Assembly: GCA_026770575.1 (NCBI GenBank)
Contig: MU657265.1
Span: 110,506 to 174,505, forward strand
Direction of reading: 5' to 3'
Origin: Pelagophyceae sp. CCMP2097
Taxonomy: Eukaryota; Sar; Pelagophyceae
DNA: 64,000 nucleotides
Both the position numbers and the translations under genes were made by a program. Within the stretch, counting starts at the first letter, position 1. Each line of letters begins with the position of its first letter. The notes below the pieces were generated by a model, which was not told the origin of the DNA, made no database searches, and was given only the letters and a program-made list of their open reading frames with translations. Below, piece by piece: positions 55,701 to 63,883 of this stretch.

Positions 55701-58671
55701 GGCACGGGTTTGTGTGGCACGGGTTTTTGGGCATGGGCGCCGATGCACTCGGACCGAGTCATCGGGGCGCGCATGATTCGGGTTGTTCAAAGGGTCCGAG
55801 GGGTGAGAGGCGACGAGTCTCTTGCGGCCCTTTTGACAGGCGCGTTTCGGGCCTTTTGACAGAGGCACGAGTCACGGGCCGCGGCAAGATTCGCGACTTT
55901 TTCGATGCGACGTTGTCTGAAACGGACCCCGGTCGTTCGGGCCTCGCCACTTTTCGGGCCGTTCGACGAGGGCCCAAAGTTCAACGGACCTCGTCGAACG
56001 GACGTCGAAGGGACATGTGCGACCGGGTCGCGGCGACGTCTCCCAGGGGACGGATCGGACTGCCAGGGTTTCGTTGTATCAGGGTTTCGTTGTATCAGGG
56101 TTTCGTTGTATTGGGGCGCGCGGCCCGACGGGGCTCTTGACCAGGGGGGCGCTCGTCTTGGGGGCAACGACCAGGGGGGCGCGTGCTGTTTTTGGGGCGC
56201 GTGCTGTTTTTGGGGCGCGTGCTGTTTTTGGGGCGCGTGCTGTTTTTGGGGCACGCCTCGAACCCGAGTCGCACGACGCCCGCTTTGTGAACGACGCCTC
56301 TAGGTCCCCTCCGAGCTGGAGCAGCCTTTCCACGCGCTCCGCGCTCCTGGCGCCCCACCGCCGCGGCGGCGCCGGGCGGACGGCGACGACGTTTTCGGGA
56401 CTGAGAGTCTGCGACGTCGGCTTTTGCCCCTCTTTGTGCCTCACGCCGACGGCGAGACGTTTACGCTGCCGACGTGCGGTTCGCCGCTGGACCACGCGCT
56501 CGACGTGTACTATTTCCTGGGGCAGCTCTTTGGAATCGCGCTGAGATCCAAAGTGTCGCTGCCCATGAGGCTGACGCCCCACTTTTGGAAACGCCTCGTC
56601 GGAGAAACCCGCGCCTTTGAAGATGTAGACGCCGCTTCTCTCCTGAAGCGGCTTTGGGCGTGCGCGAGCGACGCGCAAGTCGAGGCGTTGCAGGTGCCTC
56701 GGCGGGCTCCAACGAGCGACGGGTCTCAAGTGGACTTGTTTTCGGCTGCGCCGCGAGGCGCCGCCGCGTCGCACGCCGCCGAGATGCACGCGGCCGAGAT
56801 GCACGCGGCCGCGGCGACGCCTACGTCGGCTCCAAGGCTCGACGAGGCTCGGCCGAGGCCTGTGCTCAAGACGCTCAAAGAGGCCGAATTGTTCGGCCTT
56901 GTGCTCGCGCAGCGGCGCCTCTGCGAGGCCGACGCCGCCATCTCGGCGGTTCGGAATGGTTTGATGTCGATTGTGCCGCCGGCGGCGCTGGCGCTTTTTG
57001 GGCCCGGTGATTTGGAGCGGCAGATCTGCGGCGAGGAGGAGATCGACGTCGACCTTTTGGCACGCAATACGGAATACGACGAAGGCCTCTCGCCGACGGA
57101 CGCGCACATCGAGCACTTTTGGGCCGTGCTGCGCGGCTTCGGCGCGAGGCGGCGTCGGTTCTTGAAACGGACGCATTCCAAGGCAAAGTGGCCCCTCGCC
57201 CCGCGCGCGCGTGCGATCTGGGCGGGGGTACGGCGTCTGGGCCTCCAAAAAGCGTCTGGGCGAACGGTCCGAAGCAAAGAAGCTTGCCCCGCGGCCTCCA
57301 AAAAAGAAAAGCCCGTCTCACCAACCCGCACGCCGGCTCCCTCGCACGTCGGTCTTTGACGGGGGCCTCGTCGCACGGACCCCGTTTCGAAAGCGTGGCC
57401 CCCAAACGCCCGGCTCCTCCGGAAAAGGCATACCCTGCCGTCTTGGGAAAAAGGCCTGAAAATTGAGGAGAAGCCCTTCGAGGGGATGGGTCCGAAAGAG
57501 GCCTGAAATCGACCAGGGCCCCTTGCTCCTGCGAAGACAACAAGGCCCCGACGCAGCTCCGTGGGCCAGCCCCGACTCTTGTGCAGACGTCGCGAACCTC
57601 TTGGGGGGTACATTGAAAGCTCAAAGTAAGGGCGCGGCCCCCCACCGAGGGCAAAGCGGCCTGTCTTGGGAAAAAGGCCCCGCAGGGGCCGGGAGCCGTT
57701 CCACGGCCGACAGCGCTGTATGGCTCCCCTCCCGGGCCACCGTAGGCAGGTCATGCCGCTCCATTCAGGCTCCCGCCGGGAGCCTCCTGGGGAAGTGGCC
57801 CCGGAAAAGAATACAGGGGCCCCCGGACGGGGGTACGCCCTTTCAAGGGCGACTCCCTGAGGGCGCCTGTATTTATTTATTTTGAGAGATTTTGGTCATT
57901 TTTACTCCAGGTAGGCGCCCTTCAGAGGGCGTACCCCCTCCGGGGGCCCCTCTAGACGGGCCCTTGGGAGACTGGCGGTCACTTGCCCCCGTCTCTCGGG
58001 GCCGTCTCGAGGGGCCCAAGAGGCCTTGCAAGGGGCCCGCCCGGAGCTTTTGAGAAGCCCTGCGCAGAGGCCTTGCAAGCGACGGTGCAGAGGGTGGGCA
58101 AGTGACCGTCAAAGAGGCCCGCCCGCAGCTTTCAAAGGGCCGTTGAAAAGAGGCCTCGCAAGTGGCAGAGGGCCCCGCATCCAACAACCGCGACTGCTCC
58201 GGTTCGGGCCGCGACCAGACCCACTCGGAGGCGCGTCGGCCAAAACCGCCGGCAAACCCGACCCGCGGGTTTTCAGGGCGAACCCGTCGTTGCTCGCCAC
58301 CCCAAGCGCCACACCGTCTTCCGTAGGCGACTCGGACCGCGCCGCGTTCCTGCGCTTCGTCTGGGCGCGGTCGCGCGTGCCGGCGGCGGCGGATGGGGTG
58401 CTCCAGCAAAAGTTCAAAATCCAGGCGTCGGGTGAAAACGTGGAAGACGCGGACACGTGCGTTTTCGATTCTTCGGATGCATTTTATTTCAAACTTTGTG
58501 CAACGTAGCTTCCTCCCGCGGGCGCACACGTGTTTCTTCTCCCTCAACCTCCCTCGCTACTCGACGCGCCACATCATGGAGCAAAAGCTGCGCTATGCCA
58601 TTGAAAACTGCATCGAAATGGACGGCGACTTCAAGGTGACCGACGACGACCCGAGCGCTTGGGTCATTTAA
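37713..58671 (+). CDS. giant HERC-like HECT E3 ubiquitin ligase (about 3,980 aa, 16 exons)
   Basis: It transfers ubiquitin to substrates through a HECT thioester. Exons: 37713-38560, 38705-39125, 39341-39458, 39791-40491, 40953-44702, 46157-46399, 46483-46593, 47701-47801, 47909-48493, 49168-52226, about 54113-54869, 54980-55022, 55065-55127, 56304-57153, 58327-58456 and 58509-58671. All join in phase; only the exon 10-11 junction is ambiguous. Start ATG has A at -3 and G at +4. Order: helical N-terminus (1-423), RCC1 repeats (about 424-785), long helical region, LamG-like domain (about 1945-2098), a basic RVRVSRTGRIATVL segment (about 2293), FN3-like (about 2944-3070), SPRY (about 3084-3229), HECT (about 3565-3980). 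The catalytic Cys is about residue 3935 in LPRAHTCFFSLNLPRYST. Human HERC1/HERC2 are near 4,800 residues and also combine RCC1 with HECT. The LamG module is not part of those human proteins as I know them. Substrates are unknown. Confidence 0.9.
39341..41220 (+). other. RCC1-repeat (beta-propeller) module of the E3 ligase
   Basis: Exons 3, 4 and the start of exon 5. Repeats are read as VWVCGQNACGELGLGD, VFAAGFNDSGQCGRGN, LAAFGCNARGQLG, VFGFGRNDVGQLGVGD, LMACGRNDYGQAGKG, IVGFGRNDSGQLGFEKT and CLVFGRNGHGQLGLGD: seven blades, the number needed to close one propeller. Inter-blade histidine phrases (NEHTLTV, AEHSLVL, SYHHTLV, QYHSCAV, YYHAVAV, SYHTAVV, FYHTVFL) match the family. The introns fall between blades. 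RCC1-like domains bind GTPases, chromatin or membranes depending on the protein. Confidence 0.9.
46157..47801 (+). other. LamG/concanavalin-like domain spread over three small exons
   Basis: Exon 5 ends SIT and exon 6 opens VWVYLSSGASGHRRLLL. It continues to MAWCHVALVAEGQK, exon 7 gives VRLYIDGLLDSQAVV and AAIYIGRLPQ, and exon 8 gives GLHSGVEGYVSRLCSYSRAL and HVRIVCDQGPP. The WxHVA...LYIDG...IYIGR series is the usual jelly-roll signature. The 83-nt intron between exons 6 and 7 contains a 24-bp tandem duplication (46409-46456). The next intron (46594-47700) is 1.1 kb of GGGGCCGT-rich repeat. Confidence 0.85.
47859..47914 (+). repeat. 28-bp tandem duplication spanning a splice acceptor
   Basis: TTGTCAAGCAAACTTTGAAA begins both copies (47859 and 47887). 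Each copy ends in AAAAG, so there are two candidate acceptors at 47880 and 47908. Only the second opens the correct frame (RVFDHVAAGPESQV); the first runs into a TGA. Confidence 0.75.
49168..52226 (+). other. large exon 10: basic segment, FN3-like and SPRY domains
   Basis: Exon 10 opens with RVRVSRTGRIATVLAFD, similar to the KOW/MIB-like basic segments of large E3 ligases. A disordered stretch follows, with the duplicated EPYFQS and a 15-bp coding microsatellite (50520-50600) giving GDDRR. VSATADSLAVSWPVLAGGFY to IFSRVVAVKTPEG (about 51120-51500) has the strand order of fibronectin type III. STVLGSRAMVYGLNSWQVRI, YLFIGMCTNEADL, GWGFIGDRALYH and LSFSKNGIDLGPAF (51595-51975) are SPRY hallmarks. 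SPRY domains recognise short peptides. The exon runs more than 3 kb without interruption. Confidence 0.85.
54870..54979 (+). other. AT-rich 110-nt intron of the E3 ligase
   Basis: GTGCGC donor, GCGACGCAG acceptor, phase 2 to 1 restored. It holds two copies of TTATTTTTATTTTTTATA, strikingly AT-rich against the surrounding G+C-rich introns, which suggests a recent insertion or local slippage. Confidence 0.7.
56082..56250 (+). repeat. 17-bp and 18-bp tandem arrays near a HECT-exon acceptor
   Basis: GTTTCGTTGTATCAGGG occurs about three times (56080-56115, last copy diverged). GCGCGTGCTGTTTTTGGG occurs four times in direct tandem (about 56175-56250). The second array ends about 50 nt before the acceptor at 56303 (CCTCTAG). 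Confidence 0.85.
57809..57956. repeat. GGGGCCCCC fold-back element, copy 1
   Basis: The left arm AGGGGCCCCCGGACGGGGGT plus ACGCCCTTTCAAGGGCG is complementary to the right arm AGGCGCCCTTCAGAGGGCGT plus ACCCCCTCCGGGGGCCCCT. The middle is AT-rich (TGTATTTATTTATTTTGAGA). It lies in the last large intron (57154-58326) of the E3 ligase. Confidence 0.7.
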
Positions 58672-59240
58672 TCAAAACCGAAAGCGATGCCCCAACCTGG
58701 GGAGGTGTTTCGGGGTCTCGTCTGCGAGGTTCGCGAGTGGTGCCACTTCCCAGGCTCCCGTAGGGAGCCGATCTTTTCGATCCCCTCTCGTAAACTGGAG
58801 GACACCGATCCGCCCGTGACGAACAATTGACCTTATGAGGCCTCATAACGGCCGGTTCCCGGCCAGCCAGGCGGGTTTGGGCTGGCGCGAGTTTATTCCA
58901 GGCTCCCAAAGGGAGCCGTAGTAGCTCTTACAATTGTATTTGCACCAGGGCATATCGCCGAAAAGAATACAGGGGCCCCCGTAGGGGGGTGCGCCCTCTA
59001 AAGGGCGCCTGTATTTATTAATTTATAGCGATAAAAAGATGCAAGCGCCCTTGAGTAGGCGCACTTGAGTAGGCGCCCTTGAGTAGGCGCCCTTGAGTAG
59101 GCGCCCTTCAGCCCGCGTACATATAGGGGCCTCCGTAGGGGGTAAGCCCTCTGAAGGGCGCCAACAAGGATTAAAATGACCAAAATCTCAGAAACCCATC
59201 TATCGCTAAAAATAATTAAATACAGGCGCCCTTGAGTAGA
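58672..59240. repeat. repeat cluster: hairpin repeats and GGGGCCCCC fold-back copy 2
   Basis: No gene seen. Hairpin repeat edges lie near 58747-58772 (AGGCTCCCGTAGGGAGCC) and 58896-58920. The second GGGGCCCCC element starts at about 58968 with GAATACAGGGGCCCCCGTAG, includes AT-rich TATTTATTAATTTATAGCG, and has its right arm near 59125-59160. A tandem array of a 15-bp GGCGCCCTTGAGTAG unit (about 59047-59112) has grown inside this copy. Confidence 0.65.
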
Positions 59241-60030
59241 AGCCCTTCAGTGTGATCGCTACAAGAATGCTCCAATTCGGAGCACATAACCTGTGCGATA
59301 ACACGCCGGGTGTTCTCGCACATTCCGTTGGATTTTTTTTTAGCGATTACACAGCGTCATACCATCGGCTCCCTACGGGAGCGGGTTCGTTTAATTTCGG
59401 ACGGGGTCTTCATTGCCGCTCAATTCGCAGCGAGGAGGACCTCAACACCGCCGCTTCCGACGCCGCCGAAGAGGACCGCTGAAGCACCCGGAGAGGCGCG
59501 GCGACGAGGAAGATGCGCCCGCCAGAAGTGAGGGTGTCCCCAGGCCAAACTCTTTGAGGGTTGCTTTGGCAATTCGCGGGCCCAAAGTTCGTTGCGACTC
59601 ATTCGACACGCCTCAGATCAGCCGCCGCGGCGTCTTGTCGAAGAGGTGAGTGTATAGGACCCCGCAGAGGTCGGGAGTCTACCACTATCTAAGCACTGTA
59701 TGGCTCCCCGGGACACAGGTCATGTCGCCGAACCCTAACTCTAACCCTGGGAGGCGTTATTTGCGCTAGGGCAGTAAATTGACCTTTGAATGGCGAAGGC
59801 CAAGCACGGGAGTTTAGCGACATCGCGCCCGCTTGGCCAACTACGAGTCTGGATGCGCCTTGACCTCGCCACCGCCGACGCCGCTGCAGAGCACCTGCAA
59901 TTGCTGCTTTGGCGTCGGATCGTATGACTTGTTGATCCACCATTCGACCGCGCGCTGTCAGAGCCGTACCATCGACCTGATTCCAGTCGACCCTGCAGGA
60001 CGAACATTCGACGAGTGCTGCTCCGAGATA
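59240..60030. other. intergenic with a complete multi-hairpin repeat
   Basis: 59243-59385 is a full hairpin unit (GTGTGATCGCTACAAGAATG, GGAGCACATAACCTGTGCGA, CCATCGGCTCCCTACGGGAG). The remainder shows no supported gene. AACCCTAACTCTAACCCTGG at about 59733 resembles a telomeric repeat but is too short to mean much. Confidence 0.5.
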
Positions 60031-60369
60031 CAGCAGTTCCCACTTTATTTCCAAAAGTCCAAAACCAAAAGCATCGGCCAAAAGCAAAAGCAAAGCAAAA
60101 GCAAAAGCAAAAATCCAATATCCAAAACCAAAGGCATTTCAAAATCTCAATAAGACGGATATTTTGGATTTTATCAAATCTATTTCCATTTTTGAGCACA
60201 AGTTCTCAAAAATAAGACTTTTGGGATTTTTATTAAATCTTTAAATATCTGCCTTGGTGAGATTTTGACATCTCTGGGTTTGGATATTGGATTTTTGTTT
60301 TTGCTTTTGCTTTTGCTTTTGGCCGATGCTTTTGGTTTTGGACTATCGGAAATAAAGTGGGAACTGCTG
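60031..60369. mobile_element. TA-flanked fold-back element, copy 3 (339 bp, best preserved)
   Basis: It starts CAGCAGTTCCCACTTTATTT and ends AAATAAAGTGGGAACTGCTG, perfectly complementary over about 20 bases. TA lies immediately outside on both sides, as expected for a duplicated TA target. Further in, TCCAAAACCAAAAGCATCGG is complementary to CCGATGCTTTTGGTTTTGGA. The AAAAGC tracts have expanded by slippage. There is no coding capacity. It is the reference copy for the elements at 17648 and 25251. Confidence 0.8.
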
Positions 60370-60614
60370 TACATGCTCCGGCGAGCAGCAAGGACGGATT
60401 CGGGTTTACCCGTAACTCGCCGGTCGGGTTTGCTTATTCGAGCTCCCGAAGGAAGCCGTAGTAATCCTTACTTAAGTTCCGTTGGATTAAAAGGTCCGTT
60501 CGTCAGGAACATTGACGAACGGGAGGGAACCCTCAACGGACCTTGAATAAGGATTACTAACAACGGGAGCCTGGGTCTCTGTCGAATTCGCCTAACAGAA
60601 ATCGCCAAATTTAA
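60370..60614. repeat. degenerate hairpin repeats around a CCGTTGAGGGTTCCCTCCCG-type inverted region
   Basis: AGCTCCCGAAGGAAGCCGTA at about 60440 and AACGGGAGCCTGGG at about 60560 are diverged hairpin-repeat edges. Between them, TAATCCTTACTTAAG with GGTCCGTTCGTCAGGA and its inverted relative AACGAACGG..GGACC, then AAGGATTACTA, form an imperfect fold-back. No gene seen. Confidence 0.45.
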
Positions 60615-61082
60615 CTATTTTAGCGCGCCGTCGTCGGACACCTCTCCTTCCGAGTCGTTCACCGCTTCTTCCGAGTCGTCCACCTCTCCTTTCGAGTCTG
60701 TCACAAGGTCCTCTTCTTCCGAGGTGTACCTATCTTCCGAGTTTTTTTTCTCCGGATTTGAGTCTTCAGAGGAGTCGTCGTCGTCGGCCGAGTCGCACGA
60801 AAGGTGGGGGATCTCCGTTGTGTCTAAAGGATCACTACGCCAGCCAAAACCGCCGCCCACCACGAGCACGCGGTCCGCGTCCAGCTGTACGGCCGCAAAG
60901 TCATATCGTCGCGTGAGCAATCTCGGCCCATTCTTAAACGTCATCGTCTGCGTGTCGAGCACTTCCGTCGATCTTACAAGGCGAATCCCTCTGCCGTAGC
61001 ACATGTTGCCGCCGATCAAGATGACGCGCCCGCCAGTGACAACGGCAGCCACGTGGCGGTTGAAAGTTTCGCACCACAACAA
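60615..61082 (-). pseudogene. truncated kelch-repeat copy with an acidic Ser/Asp/Glu tail
   Basis: The frame reads HVAAVVTGGRVILIGGN, then STEVLDTQTMTFKNGPRLLT, then FAAVQLDADRVLVVGGGFGW and LDTTEIPHLS. It lines up with the first one and a half kelch repeats of the complete gene 165 bp upstream (compare LVDAQTMAFTAGPNLLTARR and LIDADRVLVVGGCDG). The BTB/T1 domain and four or so repeats are absent. After PHLS it turns into an acidic tail with DDDDSSEDSNPEKKNSED and repeated DSEGEV units, ending at TAA. A hairpin repeat (61150-61176) separates it from the intact gene. It may be an eroded duplicate or a short expressed protein. Confidence 0.55.
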
Positions 61083-61246
61083 AAGTCGATGTAAACGACT
61101 TATTTTAGGCGATTATTTTCGGCGACATGCACTGGTGCAAATAAGAACTCCTACGGCTCCCTTTGGGAGCCTGGAATGACCGGTTTTCAACGGGAGCGCG
61201 GCGAGGCCGCGGGCCTGCTGCACGACGCCTGCACCGTGACGAGGTC
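61083..61246. repeat. hairpin repeat between the two kelch copies
   Basis: TACGGCTCCCTTTGGGAGCC at about 61153 is a variant of the multi-hairpin repeat palindrome. It is a plausible breakpoint for the duplication or truncation of the adjacent kelch copy. 61180-61246 reads out of the 3' end of the intact gene. Confidence 0.5.
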
Positions 61247-62593
61247 CTATTCGCCCGCGTCGGCGGCGGCGGCAGCGAGCACCTCGGTCGTCCACTTCGT
61301 CTGCCCATCTCTTCCCCCAACCACGAGGATCCGCGGTCCTTGCGCAGTGTCGAGTCGAGCGGCTGCGAATTCTGCCCGTCTAGCCTGCATTACCGGTCCG
61401 GGCGAAAACTCCATCGTCACAGTGTCGATGAGTTCGGTGGTGGCCAATGGCGTGTTTTCCGAGTCCCGTCCGCCGAGGACGAGGACGTGCTGCGCGTCTA
61501 CGGCCAAGGCCGCGCATCGCCACCGCGCCGAGCGCATCGACGGGCCTGGCGCGAACGCCATGGTCCGGACGTCGAGGATCTCCGTCGTATCCGTCCCATA
61601 AATCGTATGGCCGCCGGCCACCAGGACGCGGTGCTCGTCGAGCGCGAATGCCGCGCAGCCGTAGCGCGGTTTCGCCAAGGCGGGCCCGGCCGAAAAGGCC
61701 ATCGTATCGAGGCTGAGGATCTCTGTGCTCGATAACAACGATCCGCCATGTTGACTGCCGACGACGAGGACCCTGCGAGCGTCGAGTGCGACGGCAGCAC
61801 AAGCGTCTCGTGCAGACTGCATGTTTGGTCCAGTCGTGACCGTGCGCGTCGAAAGGTGGAGGATCTCCGTCGTGTTCAAAGGAGCAGCACCGTCGCAGCC
61901 GCCTACCACGAGCACGCGGTCCGCGTCGATAAGGATCGTCGCACATCCCCTTCGTGCCGTGAGCAAGTTCGGCCCGGCTGTAAACGCCATCGTCTGCGCG
62001 TCGACCAATAACGTCCTACCCATAAACCCGCCAACCACTACTACGCGCCCGCCGGCAAGCACGGCAGCACATGAAGAAAGCCCCGAGCTCAATGCTGGCC
62101 CCGGCCGGAACGCCGCGCCTTCGGTCCACGGCGGCGCGCCGAACACGGCTGTCTCGAGGCCAAAGTAGTCCAGCTCCTGCGCCAGCGCCTGCTGCGCGGC
62201 CTCGGGCAGCGCGCGCATCGCCCTCTGCATGCGCGGGCCGTCCGGAGGGTCTCCGCGGAGGAAGTCGAGGACCATGCCGAACCACTTGCCGTCGCGGTCG
62301 ATGGAGATGCTGCCGTCCACCAAGTCCGGCTGCAGCATATCGGCGCGACGCCCGAACATGCGGCCGAGCATCGAGTCGTCGACCTTTGCCAAAACGGCCA
62401 GCGACGTCGTGAAGCGTGTGCCGCCGACGTTCAGATGGACGACGTCGCCGGACGTCGAAGATATCGATACCGCCGAAAGCGCATTTTTGATGTCGTCCGC
62501 CGCGGCGCCGTCGGTTCCATACGCGCGGTCAGGCGCTGGCGCGCGAGGGCCTCGCGGAAGCGCGGTGTTGCGTGCGAGCTCGGCCTCGCGCAT
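61247..62593 (-). CDS. BTB/T1-domain plus kelch-repeat protein (448 aa, intronless)
   Basis: A single uninterrupted frame from ATG at 62593. Residues about 51-150 form a potassium-channel-type T1/BTB domain: VVHLNVGGTRFTTSLAVLA, MLGRMFGRR, GSISIDRDGKWFGMVLDFLR. Residues about 175-440 carry five to six kelch units, each with an RVLVVGG-like strand and a TTEIL strand, e.g. DADRVLVVGGCDGAAPLNTT, DEHRVLVAGGHTIYGTDTTE and DAQHVLVLGGRDSENTPLAT. KCTD/BTB-kelch proteins often act as substrate adaptors for cullin-3 ubiquitin ligases; that role here is inference. It has no introns, unlike the other large genes. A truncated copy follows downstream. The next in-frame Met is far inside the T1 domain, so this start is the natural one. 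Confidence 0.9.
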   Translation of the reverse strand: MREAELARNTALPRGPRAPAPDRAYGTDGAAADDIKNALSAVSISSTSGDVVHLNVGGTRFTTSLAVLAKVDDSMLGRMFGRRADMLQPDLVDGSISIDRDGKWFGMVLDFLRGDPPDGPRMQRAMRALPEAAQQALAQELDYFGLETAVFGAPPWTEGAAFRPGPALSSGLSSCAAVLAGGRVVVVGGFMGRTLLVDAQTMAFTAGPNLLTARRGCATILIDADRVLVVGGCDGAAPLNTTEILHLSTRTVTTGPNMQSARDACAAVALDARRVLVVGSQHGGSLLSSTEILSLDTMAFSAGPALAKPRYGCAAFALDEHRVLVAGGHTIYGTDTTEILDVRTMAFAPGPSMRSARWRCAALAVDAQHVLVLGGRDSENTPLATTELIDTVTMEFSPGPVMQARRAEFAAARLDTAQGPRILVVGGRDGQTKWTTEVLAAAAADAGE

Positions 62594-63091
62594 CGTTTTG
62601 GTGGCAACGCGAGCTTCAAATCCACCCTTATTGAGATTTCACCAAGTTTTCCAAATTCCGAGTTTGGCAGCACCGCTTCGTGCGCCGGGGAATCTTGGAA
62701 CGGAGATCAAGTTGCGGAGGCCTCCACTCTCGACTCTTGAGTCGTGCAGGTAATTTTTGAGTAAAATTTAAGGAATTAAATTGGCGAGTATTTTATAGGT
62801 AATGAAATGTAGGAATACCTAATGTAATATAAAAATCACAGGATGGTAAAAAACATACAACGCTGTAATGACGTACTCCCCAGCGAAAGCGGGCGCCCCC
62901 GCGATGCCCGTGTCGCGGCCGTGGGGGCGACGCTGTCCGGACGTCAAGGGAAGGCCGCAGTAGGGCCCGCGCCAGGAAAGTCCTTCGTCGCGGCCCGCCG
63001 CAGGCCCGCAGGCGGCGTGCAAATCACGGCCCAAAAATTTGGCAACCCAAATATTTCGTAGAACGATCGTCGCTTCCAAGATCTGCGCGCC
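62594..63091. promoter_or_regulatory. AT-rich divergent intergenic region
   Basis: The kelch gene (minus, ATG 62593) and the Pro-rich ORF (plus, ATG 63092) point away from each other. 62745-62860 is markedly AT-rich with TAAAATTTAAGGAATTAAAT, ATTTTATAGG and TAATATAAAA, which could supply TATA-like elements for either direction. No direct evidence of promoter activity. Confidence 0.35.
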
Positions 63092-63883
63092 ATGCCCATC
63101 CTGCGCTCCATGCCCGTCCTGACGGCGCGCCGCGACGCGCCGGCGCCCGAGGCGGGCCGGCGCCGCTCGGCGGCGTACGGGAGCGGCAAGAAGCCGACGC
63201 CACCACCTACGCCGCCAAAGGCTCGAAGGCCGACGCCGCCTCCGACGCCGCCGAAGGCACGGCGGCCGACACCGCCGCACACGCCTTCGAAGCGGCCTCC
63301 GACACCTTCGAAGCGGCCGACGACGCCACCGAGGCCGCCGACGCCTACGGCGGCGCCGCACCAGTGGCCGCAGCTCCCGACGGCGTCTGAGTGGCCGTTG
63401 CGGCCGACGCCCCAAACGCCATCAAAAAAGCTGCCGTCGCTTCCGCCGTCGCCGCAGCAGTCGTCGCCGCAGCAGTGGCCGAGGCCACAAACGCCGACGC
63501 CGATGCCGCAGTGGCCGCCGCTGAATTCGCGACAGTGGCCGCCGTCGCCGCCGCCGATGTGGCCTCCGCCGGCGCCAGCGCAGCCGGAGCTCGAGCAGTC
63601 GCAGCAGTGGCCGCAGCAGCCCGAGCCGTGGCCTCCACCGGCGCAGCTCGAGCAGTGGGCACAGCCGCCGCCCGAGCAGCGGCCTCCGCCGGGCCTCGAG
63701 CAGCGGCCTCCGTCGGGCCTGGAGCAGCAGGCGCTGGAGCACCAGGCCATGGCCCGCGAGCGCATTTCGCTCGAGCAGGAGCGCACCGCCGTCGCGCAGT
63801 TGTGGCGCGACTTCGAGGCGACGCAGCTGGACCACGACCGCGCCCTCGCCCACATCAGAGGCCGACGGAAACCGGTTTCGTGA
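63092..63883 (+). CDS. Pro-rich protein with C-terminal coiled coil (263 aa)
   Basis: ATG at 63092 (CGCC context). Residues about 30-215 are low-complexity: KKPTPPPTPPKARR repeats, SKRPPTPSKRPTTPPRPPTP, then Trp-Pro repeats (QQWPRPQTPTPMPQW, MWPPPAPAQPELEQSQQW) and LEQRPPPGLEQRPPSGLEQQ. Residues about 215-258 form a charged helix, MARERISLEQERTAVAQLWR then FEATQLDHDRALAHI, likely a coiled coil. The Pro-rich part offers PPxP motifs of the SH3/WW-ligand kind. The minus strand is also open with Gly/Ala repeats but lacks a structured segment, so plus is preferred. The TGA falls inside a GAAACCGGTTTC palindrome. Unrecognised; could be one exon of a larger gene. Confidence 0.5.
   Translation: MPILRSMPVLTARRDAPAPEAGRRRSAAYGSGKKPTPPPTPPKARRPTPPPTPPKARRPTPPHTPSKRPPTPSKRPTTPPRPPTPTAAPHQWPQLPTASEWPLRPTPQTPSKKLPSLPPSPQQSSPQQWPRPQTPTPMPQWPPLNSRQWPPSPPPMWPPPAPAQPELEQSQQWPQQPEPWPPPAQLEQWAQPPPEQRPPPGLEQRPPSGLEQQALEHQAMARERISLEQERTAVAQLWRDFEATQLDHDRALAHIRGRRKPVS

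Larger units (their letters stand above)
54980..58671 (+). other. HECT catalytic domain (five exons)
   Basis: N-lobe: RAFK joins VKFAGEGVDDYGGPYREVF across a 42-nt intron (55023-55064), then VPSELEQPFHALRAPG, LLPLFVPHADGETFTLP, HALDVYYFLGQLFGIALRS and VDLLARNTEYDEGLSP, HIEHFWAVLRGF. C-lobe: FLRFVWARSR, FKIQ and DADTFLPRAHTCFFSLNLPR with the thioester Cys at 58531-58533. It ends IENCIEMDGDF...WVI, 45 residues after the Cys. A Pro/Ala-rich insertion (about 56700-56870, repeated AAEMHAAEMHA) sits in the N-lobe and is not typical. All residues expected for activity that I can check by eye are present. Confidence 0.92.

Noticed and set aside
59730..59752. telomere-like AACCCTAACTCTAACCC
   Set aside because: Barely two and a half imperfect units in an interior repeat cluster; not evidence of a chromosome end.
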